A stretch of DNA of 51,772 bases from an uncultured Granulosicoccus sp. (GTDB lineage: Bacteria > Pseudomonadota > Gammaproteobacteria > Granulosicoccales > Granulosicoccaceae), in NCBI GenBank assembly GCA_947495035.1, contig CANLXI010000040.1, positions 1 to 51,772 of the forward strand. The letters are read 5' to 3'. Within the stretch, counting starts at the first letter, position 1. Each line of letters opens with the position of its first letter. The translations under genes were made by a program, and so were the position numbers. Below the pieces are notes generated by a model. It saw only the letters and a list, made by a program, of their open reading frames with translations, did no database searches and was not told the DNA's origin. Positions 33,309-42,438 of this stretch are shown here, in pieces.

Positions 33309-34093
33309 TGAACGCGAGTAGGTCCACATACACAACACAGTTGCAAGCTGGGCTAGGCCTTGTAAACGAGACTAAGTTGCTGTTGTCATTGTATGAAAAG
33401 GATTTGACTGCGAATTTTCTTTATGAGAAATCTCTGCAGTCGGGGCTGTTTCCCCTCGTCTCAGCGAGAAGATTGCGCAATATCGTAATTGAGTGTTTTG
33501 CGCCTCGATATATCAAGACAAAAGCGGCAAACTATCTGAAGCCTTTAGCAACGTGCTTACCGTCTTCGACGATGAATCAACTGTTTCTGATTTATACGGC
33601 AGGGGCCAATGAGATTCTGCAAGACTTCATTCAAGAAATCTACTGGGACCGTTACACCGGTGGGCGCGACTCGATTCAGACTGATGATGCAAAGGAGTTT
33701 GTGGTTCATGCCGTGAGAGAGGGTAAAACGCAAAAGCCCTGGTCGGATTCCACGATTAAACGTATGGCATCCTATCTCATGAGTTGCTGCGCAGATTACG
33801 GCCTATTGTCTTCGAGACGTGGGGCAAAGCGCGCTATTCAACCAGTGCGTATTCAAGAATTTACTGTGCTTTACCTTGCCTACAAACTCCACTTCGAAGG
33901 CCTGGGTGACAGTGCGATGATCAATCATAAAACTTGGGCACTGTTTGGTCTCGATGCCTCCGACGTGCGTGAAGAACTTAAAGGCTTGGCAAAAAACGGC
34001 TGGATTATCGTTCAATCTGCTGGCGAAGTAACGCGTATCGGTTGGCAGTTAAAAACCATGGAGGACGTGATTGATGTCATCACTCAAAGCTGA
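33308..34093 (+). CDS. brxA: BREX protein BrxA (DUF1819)
   Basis: This 261-residue protein matches BrxA/DUF1819, a NusB-like helical DNA-binding protein needed in type 1 BREX. Key phrases are YTTQLQAGLGLVNETKLLL, ARRLRNIVIECFAPRYI and WSDSTIKRMASYLMSCCADYGLL. I chose GTG at 33308; it is preceded by GAGGGA and removes nine residues that overlap brxE. The 3' end overlaps brxB by 20 bases. Confidence 0.9.
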   Translation: MNASRSTYTTQLQAGLGLVNETKLLLSLYEKDLTANFLYEKSLQSGLFPLVSARRLRNIVIECFAPRYIKTKAANYLKPLATCLPSSTMNQLFLIYTAGANEILQDFIQEIYWDRYTGGRDSIQTDDAKEFVVHAVREGKTQKPWSDSTIKRMASYLMSCCADYGLLSSRRGAKRAIQPVRIQEFTVLYLAYKLHFEGLGDSAMINHKTWALFGLDASDVREELKGLAKNGWIIVQSAGEVTRIGWQLKTMEDVIDVITQS

Positions 34094-34646
34094 TTTCTAT
34101 GAGTTGATTGATCGAATTAAAGCAGGCCGGGATTTTGGCCATGCTAGCTTCGAGCCCATTTTCTACATGGTTTTTTCGCCTGCCTCGATCTTGGAGGTAA
34201 AGAGGCAGATGCCAGCGTGGGAGGCGAAACTTCGTAACGAAGGCTGGATTGTGCATAAGTTTTCGATTGCGATAGAAGTCCAGCAGATCCTTGATGCGGC
34301 ACCATTGAGAAAAATATGGATAAAGGCTGATGGCAAAGCTCCCCAGCAATGGGATAAGACCAATAAATCTTTAGCCAATGCACTCAGCAAAGGTGCTTTG
34401 CAGAACCGACTTGAAGAGGTACTTCATGAGTTGGAGGGTCAGCCCAATACCATTCTATTAGTGACTGACGTTGAGGCGCTTCACCCCTATATGCGCATTG
34501 GATCAATTGAGAGTCAGCTGCAGGGAAAATTTCATGTGCCTACAGTCTTTTTCTATCCTGGTACGAGAACCGGGAAAACCCAGCTCAAGTTCCTGGGCTT
34601 CTACCCAGAAGATGGTAACTATCGCTCTGTCCATGTGGGTGGGTAG
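34074..34646 (+). CDS. brxB: BREX protein BrxB (DUF1788)
   Basis: The 190-residue product matches DUF1788/BrxB, a small BREX core protein of unknown biochemical role. Typical text includes FYMVFSPASILEVKRQMPAW, LLVTDVEALHPYMRIGSIES and VPTVFFYPGTRTG. The ATG at 34074 has GGAGG about ten bases upstream; a TTG just before it is an alternative. It overlaps brxA by 20 bases and precedes brxC by 29 bases, so the three are one transcription unit. Confidence 0.92.
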   Translation: MSSLKADFYELIDRIKAGRDFGHASFEPIFYMVFSPASILEVKRQMPAWEAKLRNEGWIVHKFSIAIEVQQILDAAPLRKIWIKADGKAPQQWDKTNKSLANALSKGALQNRLEEVLHELEGQPNTILLVTDVEALHPYMRIGSIESQLQGKFHVPTVFFYPGTRTGKTQLKFLGFYPEDGNYRSVHVGG

Positions 34647-34675
34647 GTTGAGCTTAATCTGTTTCAGGAAAAACG

Positions 34676-37600
34676 ATGGAAATTAAACAGCTATTCGACA
34701 GCAATAAGGATATTTATCGCTCCATCGAAAAGGTTATTACTTACAGTGCGTCTCAGGAGAGACGCCTAAAGGCTGAGATATCCGAGTATGTGGTTACCGA
34801 AAGCATAGAAGAGCAGTTTGAAAGACTGTTGGGTAAAATGCAGGCGTCTATGGAAGCCGGTGGCGAGAATGAAGTCGGTGTCTGGGTGTCGGGCTTCTAT
34901 GGCTCTGGTAAAAGCTCATTCACTAAGTATCTCGGTTTAGCATTTGACGAAACTGTCACTATTGATGGCACGCCGTTCATTCAACATCTGCATAATCGTT
35001 TCAAGAAGCAGAAGACAAAACAGTTGTTGTCTACCGTAGCCAAGCGCTTTCCTGCGGCGGTGGTTATGCTGGATTTAGCCAGCACTCAGCTCGCCGATGC
35101 GAGTATGAAAGAAGTGTCAACAGTTCTTTATTATAAGATTCTTGAGTGGGCTGGGTATTCGCAGAATCTGAAGGTCGCCGCTTTCGAACGCAGATTAAAA
35201 AAAGAAGACCGGTATGAAGAGTTCCTCAACATCTTTGCAGAGCAGCTAGATGGTGAACAATGGGCGAACTATCGTAACGATCCTCTTGTGGTAGACAGTG
35301 TGGTGCCTGAAATTGCTCACCAGATGTACCCCAACTTGTTCAAAACTCCGGAGTCGTTCTCAACTGTCACGGAAGACTGGGTCGTATTTACGGACCAGCA
35401 AGTGGAGGAGATGTTGGCCATCGCTCGCGAGGCAACAGGTAAAGAATACATCATCTTTATCGTGGACGAAGTCGGGCAGTATGTGGGTTCTCGCCAAAAC
35501 CTGATTTTGAATCTGGACGGTCTGGCCAAGAATCTGAAGAACATTGGTGACGGCAAAGTCTGGATTATCGGTACTGCCCAGCAAACGCTGACTGAGGATG
35601 ACCCTAAAGCCTCTCTTAACTCCCCAGAGTTATATAAGCTGAAAGATCGCTTTCCGATACAGATTGACTTGGAAGCCAACGATATCAAAGAGATTTGCTA
35701 TAGCCGATTGTTGGGCAAGTCTCCAGCGGGCGAAGCGGAGTTAGGCAGTCTTTTCGACAAGCATGGCCAGGCACTGAGGCATAACACCAAGCTGGTGGAC
35801 GCACGTGTCTATGGCGCTGATTTCGACAAACAAACATTTATCAACCTGTACCCGTTCCTGCCAGCACATTTCGATATTTTGCTGCACCTGTTGGGCGCTT
35901 TAGCCAAGTCAACTGGCGGCATAGGGCTGCGTTCTGCGATAAAGGTGATTCAAGACGTCCTGGTTGAGGGGCCTGATCACAGTACGCCTATTGCCGACCA
36001 ACCTGTGGGATGGTTAGCCACCACGGTTACGCTGTTCGATGCGCTCAAGAAAGACATTGAAAAAGGCTACCTGTCGCTCTACCAATCGGTGGGGAAAGTG
36101 GTCAATATTCACTTTAAAGACTCCAAGCTTCATCAGGACATTGCAAAGACGATTTGTGTGCTGCAAATCCTAGGAAATTTGCCGATTTCGCTACAAAACG
36201 TCACCAGCCTGATGCATGGCGGTATTGCCGATGCGTCGGCCGCAGATCAAGTAAAAAAAGCGGTAGAAGATCTCATTAGCGATGCATTTGTGCCATTGGG
36301 CGAGCAAGACGGTCAATTAAGATTTCACAGTGAAAAACTAAATGACATCGAACAAGAGCGCGGTACGATCCCATTACGGGCGGTGGAGCTGCGCCGCATT
36401 CAGAACGAAACACTCGGCGAAGCCTATTCACCGCTGCCGTCCACCCAGTTGAATGGCACCTTATCGGTACAAACAGGCCTCAAAGCACAAACGGCTGGTG
36501 GCGTGCCAGTTACCCTGGCAGGTGAGCGCAACCCCGTGCAGACGGTTGTAGAGCTGGTTGACCCCACAGATTACGCAGCTGCAAAGGCCAGGCTGACCGA
36601 CGAGAGCCGCCACAAAAGTTCAAATTACACGATTTTCTTATTCGGTCGAAAGTCGCCTGAGATGGAAGAACTAACCGCAGAAATATACCGCAGTAAAGAA
36701 ATTGTACATAAGTACCGAAATGAACCAGACCAAGAGGTTAAAGAATATTGTAAAGGGCAAATTGATCGCGCAAATCGCCTGATGGGTGAATTGGAACGGT
36801 TGATAAAGCGGAGCCTGGTACAGGGTTCGTTTATCTTTCGGGGAGAAGTTACCGCGGTAGAGACTATCAATCAAGATCTTATCGAAGCCGCTCGCAAACA
36901 GCTCGCCAGTGTGGCCGAACAAGTCTTTGAGCGTAACGACGAAGCGCCCGTGCGTGCGAGTACTGATCTAGCTGAGAAATTCCTTCGGTTAGGCAACTTG
37001 AGTGGCGTAACTGCTGCGACTGACCCCCTGAACTTAGTGCAAACACAAGGTGGCAGGCCTTCTATCAATACTGGCCATAAAGCCATTACCAGTATTCGAG
37101 ACATGATCGAAAGGCAGGGCTCCATCGAGGGTAAGCGCCTGATCGACCTGTTTACCGATGCACCTTTTGGCTGGTCGCAAGATACCCTCCGCTACTTGCT
37201 TGCGGCCATGCTGGCTGCCGGGGAGATCAAACTCAAAGTTGCAGGCCGGGAAGTCACAGTCAATGGTCAGCATGCTATTGATGCGTTGAAAACCAATAAC
37301 GCCTTTAAACCAGTGGGTGTATCGCTGCGCGAAGAGAGGCCGAGCAACGAGTTGCTGGCGAAGGCGGCCGCACGCCTGACAGAGCTCAGTGGTGACATGG
37401 TCGTGCCGTTGGAGGACGATATCAGCAAAGCGACCACCAAATTGTTTCCACAGTTGCAACACCAGTACGGCCCGCTGGCAGAAAAGCTGAAGGGCTTGAA
37501 ATTGCCTGGGTCTAGTCGCTTGGAAAGCCTCAGTCAGGATATTAACGATATTCTCTTCACCGATGCCTCCGATGCCCCACAGCGATTGGGGGCTGAAGAG

Positions 37601-38332
37601 TCTGAGCTCTATGCGAGCCTCAAATGGGCTGCCGAGCTAAAGCGAGCATTGGAGCATGGCTTGGAACAGGCTCTGGCAGAGCTACAGCAGCATCGCAGGG
37701 AGATAGAAAACTTACCTGCCAGCGGTCTACCGGGTCAGCTTAAGAGTGAATTAAAGGAAGAGCTTGCGGGATTGGTGGAGTGGTTAAACCATGCGAATTT
37801 CTTCAAGTACAGCACCGAGTTTGCTGGATGCTTAACCACCTTGAAGTCCAGCGTGCGAGATATCGCCATAGCTTTGCAAAATGAGCAACAGCAGCGCATA
37901 GCAGACGCCGAACAAGACTTGCGTCGATTGTCTGAATGGACGGAACTGACTCAGCAGGAACAAAACAACCTGCTATCTGATCTGGAAAAACTGATCGTGA
38001 CTGCCAGTGCAGATTTAAGTGGTCTTCGTTCGCTCGTAAATCAGGAATACGCCATCCAAAATATGGTGCAGGAAATCAAACAGCGTATCCAGCGTATTGG
38101 CCAGCAGCGCATGCAAGACAAATTGCGCGCGGAGCAAGAGCGGGCGGTCAAAGAAGGGAAAAAGAAGATCACCAGGACACTTAACCCCAGGCATCAGATT
38201 ACCTCTCTCGAAGATCTGGATGCCCTGATCGCTGAGCTGCAGAAGTTGCGGGGCGAGCTGAAATACGCCCACGAGTTTGAGCTATCAATCAAACTTGATA
38301 CTGGCGCTGATGGTAAAAATGACGATGCTTAA
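34676..38332 (+). CDS. brxC: BREX ATPase BrxC
   Basis: This 1218-residue protein is the large P-loop ATPase of BREX (DUF499-related/BrxC). It has GFYGSGKS at 73-80, followed by SFTKYLGLAF, and a Walker B-like EYIIFIVDEVGQYVG near residue 260. The C-terminal third is rich in Glu, Leu and Gln and is probably coiled coil (about 1000-1160). Length and order fit type 1 BrxC. It is needed for both methylation and exclusion in studied systems. AGGA precedes the ATG at 34676. Confidence 0.95.
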   Translation: MEIKQLFDSNKDIYRSIEKVITYSASQERRLKAEISEYVVTESIEEQFERLLGKMQASMEAGGENEVGVWVSGFYGSGKSSFTKYLGLAFDETVTIDGTPFIQHLHNRFKKQKTKQLLSTVAKRFPAAVVMLDLASTQLADASMKEVSTVLYYKILEWAGYSQNLKVAAFERRLKKEDRYEEFLNIFAEQLDGEQWANYRNDPLVVDSVVPEIAHQMYPNLFKTPESFSTVTEDWVVFTDQQVEEMLAIAREATGKEYIIFIVDEVGQYVGSRQNLILNLDGLAKNLKNIGDGKVWIIGTAQQTLTEDDPKASLNSPELYKLKDRFPIQIDLEANDIKEICYSRLLGKSPAGEAELGSLFDKHGQALRHNTKLVDARVYGADFDKQTFINLYPFLPAHFDILLHLLGALAKSTGGIGLRSAIKVIQDVLVEGPDHSTPIADQPVGWLATTVTLFDALKKDIEKGYLSLYQSVGKVVNIHFKDSKLHQDIAKTICVLQILGNLPISLQNVTSLMHGGIADASAADQVKKAVEDLISDAFVPLGEQDGQLRFHSEKLNDIEQERGTIPLRAVELRRIQNETLGEAYSPLPSTQLNGTLSVQTGLKAQTAGGVPVTLAGERNPVQTVVELVDPTDYAAAKARLTDESRHKSSNYTIFLFGRKSPEMEELTAEIYRSKEIVHKYRNEPDQEVKEYCKGQIDRANRLMGELERLIKRSLVQGSFIFRGEVTAVETINQDLIEAARKQLASVAEQVFERNDEAPVRASTDLAEKFLRLGNLSGVTAATDPLNLVQTQGGRPSINTGHKAITSIRDMIERQGSIEGKRLIDLFTDAPFGWSQDTLRYLLAAMLAAGEIKLKVAGREVTVNGQHAIDALKTNNAFKPVGVSLREERPSNELLAKAAARLTELSGDMVVPLEDDISKATTKLFPQLQHQYGPLAEKLKGLKLPGSSRLESLSQDINDILFTDASDAPQRLGAEESELYASLKWAAELKRALEHGLEQALAELQQHRREIENLPASGLPGQLKSELKEELAGLVEWLNHANFFKYSTEFAGCLTTLKSSVRDIAIALQNEQQQRIADAEQDLRRLSEWTELTQQEQNNLLSDLEKLIVTASADLSGLRSLVNQEYAIQNMVQEIKQRIQRIGQQRMQDKLRAEQERAVKEGKKKITRTLNPRHQITSLEDLDALIAELQKLRGELKYAHEFELSIKLDTGADGKNDDA

Positions 38333-38370
38333 CATACCCAATGAACACTTAAGAAGAGTCACTTACCTAA

Positions 38371-41300
38371 ATGGCCTTTGATCACAGCACGCGTAATCGC
38401 TTGCAAAAGTTTGTCAATGACGCACGCGATCTGCTGACCGAAGAGTTTACTCGGCAGTTGCAGGCAACTTACGGCCTAGACCCAAAAGCCGGGTCTGTAG
38501 CAGTGGTTAATTCTCTGACTCATCTGGATAACCGTCAGCGTCAAACAGCGCTAATTCTGCGCGATACGCTGGCACACTATCTCGCTTCAACCCATGGTAG
38601 AAGTGAAGCGGATCGTTCCAAGCAGGCACTGACTCGCATAGTGCGCGAGCAAGCATTTACTGTATTAAATCGCTTGGCGGCACTGAAAATGGCGGAGGCA
38701 CGCGGCTTTTTATTGGAATCCATTACCAAGGGTTACAATTCCAAAGGGTTTCAACTTTATAAGCAGTTAGCTAGCACTGCCCAGGGTGATACCGGGGACG
38801 CCTATAGCAAATACCTCTACAGCGTGTTCGATGAATTTAGCCTGGATCTGAAGGTGTTATTCGACCGTCACAGTGCTCAGGGTAGGCTGTTTCCAAGGGA
38901 GCCGGCGCTATTAGAGTTAATTGCTCTCATCAACCACCACGAAATCGGACCACTGTGGGCGGAAGACGAAACCATCGGCTGGATATACCAATATTTCAAT
39001 TCACAGAAAGAACGGAAAATAATGCGAACCCAGTCGCAGACGCCGCGGAACAGCCGTGAGCTGGCGGTTCGCAACCAGTTTTTCACTCCGCGCTATGTTG
39101 TTGAATTTTTGACTGACAATACACTAGGGCGAATTTGGTACGAGATGACACAGGGCAATACGCAACTGGTTGATAGCTGTCGCTACCTAGTGCGCCGACC
39201 TGCAGAATGTTTCCTAAAATCAGGAAAACAAGCACCAGTAAAACATGAAGATGCTGAGAAGGAATCCCTAAGCCAGGAAGAGTTGCTAAAGCAGCCTGTC
39301 TACATTCCTCACCGCGCAATGAAAGACCCACGCTGCATTCGCATGCTGGACCCTGCCTGTGGTTCTATGCACTTCGGTCTTTATGCCTTTGATTTATTCG
39401 AGCGAATCTACGAGGAGGCCTGGCAGATAGAAGCTGAATTGGGTGCAAAAAGTTTATCCCGTGAGGGTGATTTAGAACCTCTTCAGGAAACCTTTGAAAG
39501 CTTTGAAGCCTACAAGAACGAGATCCCACGACTGATTATTGAGCACAATATCCATGGGGTGGATATCGATCCACGTGCAGTGCAAATCGCCGGGCTTTCG
39601 CTTTGGCAGCGTGCCCAACGCGCCTGGCAACAGCAGGGGGTTAAATCACTTCAGCGCCCCGCAGTTAGAAGATCCAATATCGTCTGCGCCGAGCCAATGC
39701 CAGGTGAAAAGGTGCTACTCCAAGAATTCGCCAGTTCCCTTACACCACCTGTGTTGGGCCAATTACTGGAAGCCGTATTCGAAAAGATGCAATTCGCCGG
39801 AGAAGCCGGCACTTTGTTGAAAATTGAGGAGGAAATTCAGTCATCAATTCATCAGGCGCGAGACCAGTGGCAGGCGCGGTCTGGGTCTCACGTTGTCGGG
39901 GATATGTTTCAGGCAGAGTTGGATGAGTCTAAACCACAGAAAAAGCTGAATTTCGATCTAAGTGGAATTGATGATATATCGTTTTGGGATGGAGCTGAGC
40001 AGTTGATTCTTGGCGCACTTAGCGATTATGCGGACAAGGCCGAGTATAACTCCGATCAAAAGCGACTTTTTGCTGAAGATGCAGCTGAGGGATTCGCTTT
40101 TATTGATCTGTGTAGCAAGAGATTTGATGTGGTTTTAATGAATCCTCCTTTTGGGAAGGGAAATAAGTCAGTGTCAAAGTACCTAAATAGTGAGTATCCA
40201 GGCTCAGGTGTGGACGAACTAGGCTCATCGTTTTATACACGGGCTTTGAATATTGTAGTGCCCAATGGCTTGTTTGGTGCGATATCCTCTCGCACTTGTT
40301 TTTATCTGTATTCCTTAGCCGAATGGCGGAGAAAGTTCTGTTTAGGAGAAAGTCAAATCGTATTCATGGCAGATCTAGGTGAGGGAATTCTTGATGATGC
40401 AATGAATGAAACGGCATGCTACGTAGTTAGAAATGAAAAAGGTTTAGATTCTAATGCTGTTTTCGGCATGTTCCATGACATTGAAGATAAGGAAGAGGTT
40501 TTAAGCGATCTCGCAGCATTGAATTTTGATAATACAAGGGTGAGAATGAGAAAATTGGTTGACTTTGTTAAGTTGCCTGACGCTCCGCTATGTTACTGGG
40601 TAAGTAACAAATTCCTAAATGCCTTGCCTTATCTAAAGCCCTTAGATAGCACGTACGCAAGCGTGCAAATGGGCCTAGCTCCAAGAGATGAGTATCGTTA
40701 TTCCAGAGGGTGGTGGGAAGTTCCTCGGGATGAATCTAGATGGAAGCCATATGCAAAAGGTGGGGAGTTGACGGCATATTATTCTGATGTTGAGTTAGTA
40801 CTAAAGGATATTGATAATTTATCAGAAATAAGGGCCAACTTGACTCAGAAATACCCTTACTTAAAAGGGAATCTAGATTGGGTTCTGCATCCTGAAAACA
40901 GCTATTTCGAACCGGGCTTGACTTTCGGGCAGAGAACGACGTTTTTAAGAACCAGCGTTATTCCTGCGGGTGGGTATTTCAGTGTTGCTGGCAAGGGGAT
41001 TTTTGGTACCGAAATTGATAATTCTGCTTTAATGCAAGCCATCAATACGCCTATATGTCAATTCTTGGTTTCGTTGAGAAAAGAGCGTTTAGCTATCGAT
41101 CCTCAGTATCAAGAAGGTGATGTTGCGAGGATTCCTTTTCCTGAATTAAACTCTGAAGAGCAGTCTCAGCTTTCGAAAAATGCACACATGAACTATGCGA
41201 ATGTACGAAAGCTTGCGTCATTTGATGAGGTTGATCATGCGTTTCTTCGTCCGTGTTTGAGCGTTTCAGAATATGAAAATACTAGGGATGAGGCATTAAC

Positions 41301-42438
41301 GGCGATTATTTCCAGTGAAACTGATGCTAGCGAAGTTCTACTGAAAGAACTAAATCTTGATCACTCGGATTTAACATTCATTGAGGAGCAGATTAATCCA
41401 AAATGGAATTCAAGACGGACGACGAACTGGTACCAGTACGACTTTCAAGATGGATTTTCTTATCTTTTTGGCTTGGTATTTGGGAGATGGAAGCCAATTA
41501 ATGAAGATGCCGCCATGACTAATTTGGCTGCGATAGATCCATTTTCGAAAGAATCACTTTGTCCTGAAGCGGTTTCTATTAGCAATCTATCTGAGCCTGT
41601 TATCGCGATTGATGCGGGTAAACATCTGAATGTTCTGTCCGAAAAACTGCTTCAATTTCTAGATAGTGTAGCCAAAAAGAGAACTTCTGTTGATCCGCAG
41701 CTTATAGCGCTGGTTTCATCGCCAAGTGCCTTACAAGATTATCTCACTAATAGTAGTAAATTTTTTGATTATCATCTAACACGCTACACTAAAAATGGAC
41801 GGAAAGCACCCATTTACCTGCCATTGCAATCCCAATCCAAAAGTTTGACTCTCTGGTTTTATTATTCGGCGATGTCAAAAGAATCGCTCTACACTTGTGT
41901 AAACGATTTTTTAGACGGGCCAAGTGGAAGCCTAACGATAGCTTCGGAAGAGCTAATTGTATTGAGCGGTAAGTCTCATCGCAACAGGCATGAGGAAGCG
42001 GAGCTTGCACGCGTAACGGATTTAGTGGAGGAGCTTAAAGATTTCCGCGACGAGTTATTACGCATTGCGAAATCCTGGAGCCCTGACCTAAACGATGGGG
42101 TTCAAATTACTACAGCACCGTTATGGAGGCTTTTCAAGCATACAGCGTGGCAAAAGAAGCTTAAAGAAACCTGGGAGCGCTTGGAAAAAGGCGACTACGA
42201 CTGGACACATTTAGCATGCAATATTTGGCCTGAACGCGTGCTGCGCAAATGCCATCAGGACCACAGTCTGGCCATCGCCCATGATGTGGAACATGTCTTC
42301 TGGCATGAAGTTGAAGTTCCAGTTAAAAAAGGTAGAAAGACGACTGTCGAAACCAAACTAGAATGGAAGCCTAAGGAGTTGTCCGGTGCTGAAGTGAATG
42401 CTCTGGTTCAGGCGAAAATCGCGGAAATGAACGCATGA
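38371..42438 (+). CDS. pglX: BREX adenine methyltransferase PglX
   Basis: The 1355-residue enzyme methylates adenine in the island's recognition sequence so that host DNA is spared. Motif I is DPACGS at 327-332; motif IV is NPPF starting at N591. An N-terminal helical region (1-300) precedes the methyltransferase core, and the target-recognition part lies about 750-1190. Codon and base use change inside the gene: roughly 39,950-42,000 is visibly AT-richer than both ends. That fits swapping of the specificity part. Its stop overlaps the DUF262 gene start (ATGA at 42435-42438). No phase-variable tract was seen. Confidence 0.95.
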   Translation: MAFDHSTRNRLQKFVNDARDLLTEEFTRQLQATYGLDPKAGSVAVVNSLTHLDNRQRQTALILRDTLAHYLASTHGRSEADRSKQALTRIVREQAFTVLNRLAALKMAEARGFLLESITKGYNSKGFQLYKQLASTAQGDTGDAYSKYLYSVFDEFSLDLKVLFDRHSAQGRLFPREPALLELIALINHHEIGPLWAEDETIGWIYQYFNSQKERKIMRTQSQTPRNSRELAVRNQFFTPRYVVEFLTDNTLGRIWYEMTQGNTQLVDSCRYLVRRPAECFLKSGKQAPVKHEDAEKESLSQEELLKQPVYIPHRAMKDPRCIRMLDPACGSMHFGLYAFDLFERIYEEAWQIEAELGAKSLSREGDLEPLQETFESFEAYKNEIPRLIIEHNIHGVDIDPRAVQIAGLSLWQRAQRAWQQQGVKSLQRPAVRRSNIVCAEPMPGEKVLLQEFASSLTPPVLGQLLEAVFEKMQFAGEAGTLLKIEEEIQSSIHQARDQWQARSGSHVVGDMFQAELDESKPQKKLNFDLSGIDDISFWDGAEQLILGALSDYADKAEYNSDQKRLFAEDAAEGFAFIDLCSKRFDVVLMNPPFGKGNKSVSKYLNSEYPGSGVDELGSSFYTRALNIVVPNGLFGAISSRTCFYLYSLAEWRRKFCLGESQIVFMADLGEGILDDAMNETACYVVRNEKGLDSNAVFGMFHDIEDKEEVLSDLAALNFDNTRVRMRKLVDFVKLPDAPLCYWVSNKFLNALPYLKPLDSTYASVQMGLAPRDEYRYSRGWWEVPRDESRWKPYAKGGELTAYYSDVELVLKDIDNLSEIRANLTQKYPYLKGNLDWVLHPENSYFEPGLTFGQRTTFLRTSVIPAGGYFSVAGKGIFGTEIDNSALMQAINTPICQFLVSLRKERLAIDPQYQEGDVARIPFPELNSEEQSQLSKNAHMNYANVRKLASFDEVDHAFLRPCLSVSEYENTRDEALTAIISSETDASEVLLKELNLDHSDLTFIEEQINPKWNSRRTTNWYQYDFQDGFSYLFGLVFGRWKPINEDAAMTNLAAIDPFSKESLCPEAVSISNLSEPVIAIDAGKHLNVLSEKLLQFLDSVAKKRTSVDPQLIALVSSPSALQDYLTNSSKFFDYHLTRYTKNGRKAPIYLPLQSQSKSLTLWFYYSAMSKESLYTCVNDFLDGPSGSLTIASEELIVLSGKSHRNRHEEAELARVTDLVEELKDFRDELLRIAKSWSPDLNDGVQITTAPLWRLFKHTAWQKKLKETWERLEKGDYDWTHLACNIWPERVLRKCHQDHSLAIAHDVEHVFWHEVEVPVKKGRKTTVETKLEWKPKELSGAEVNALVQAKIAEMNA

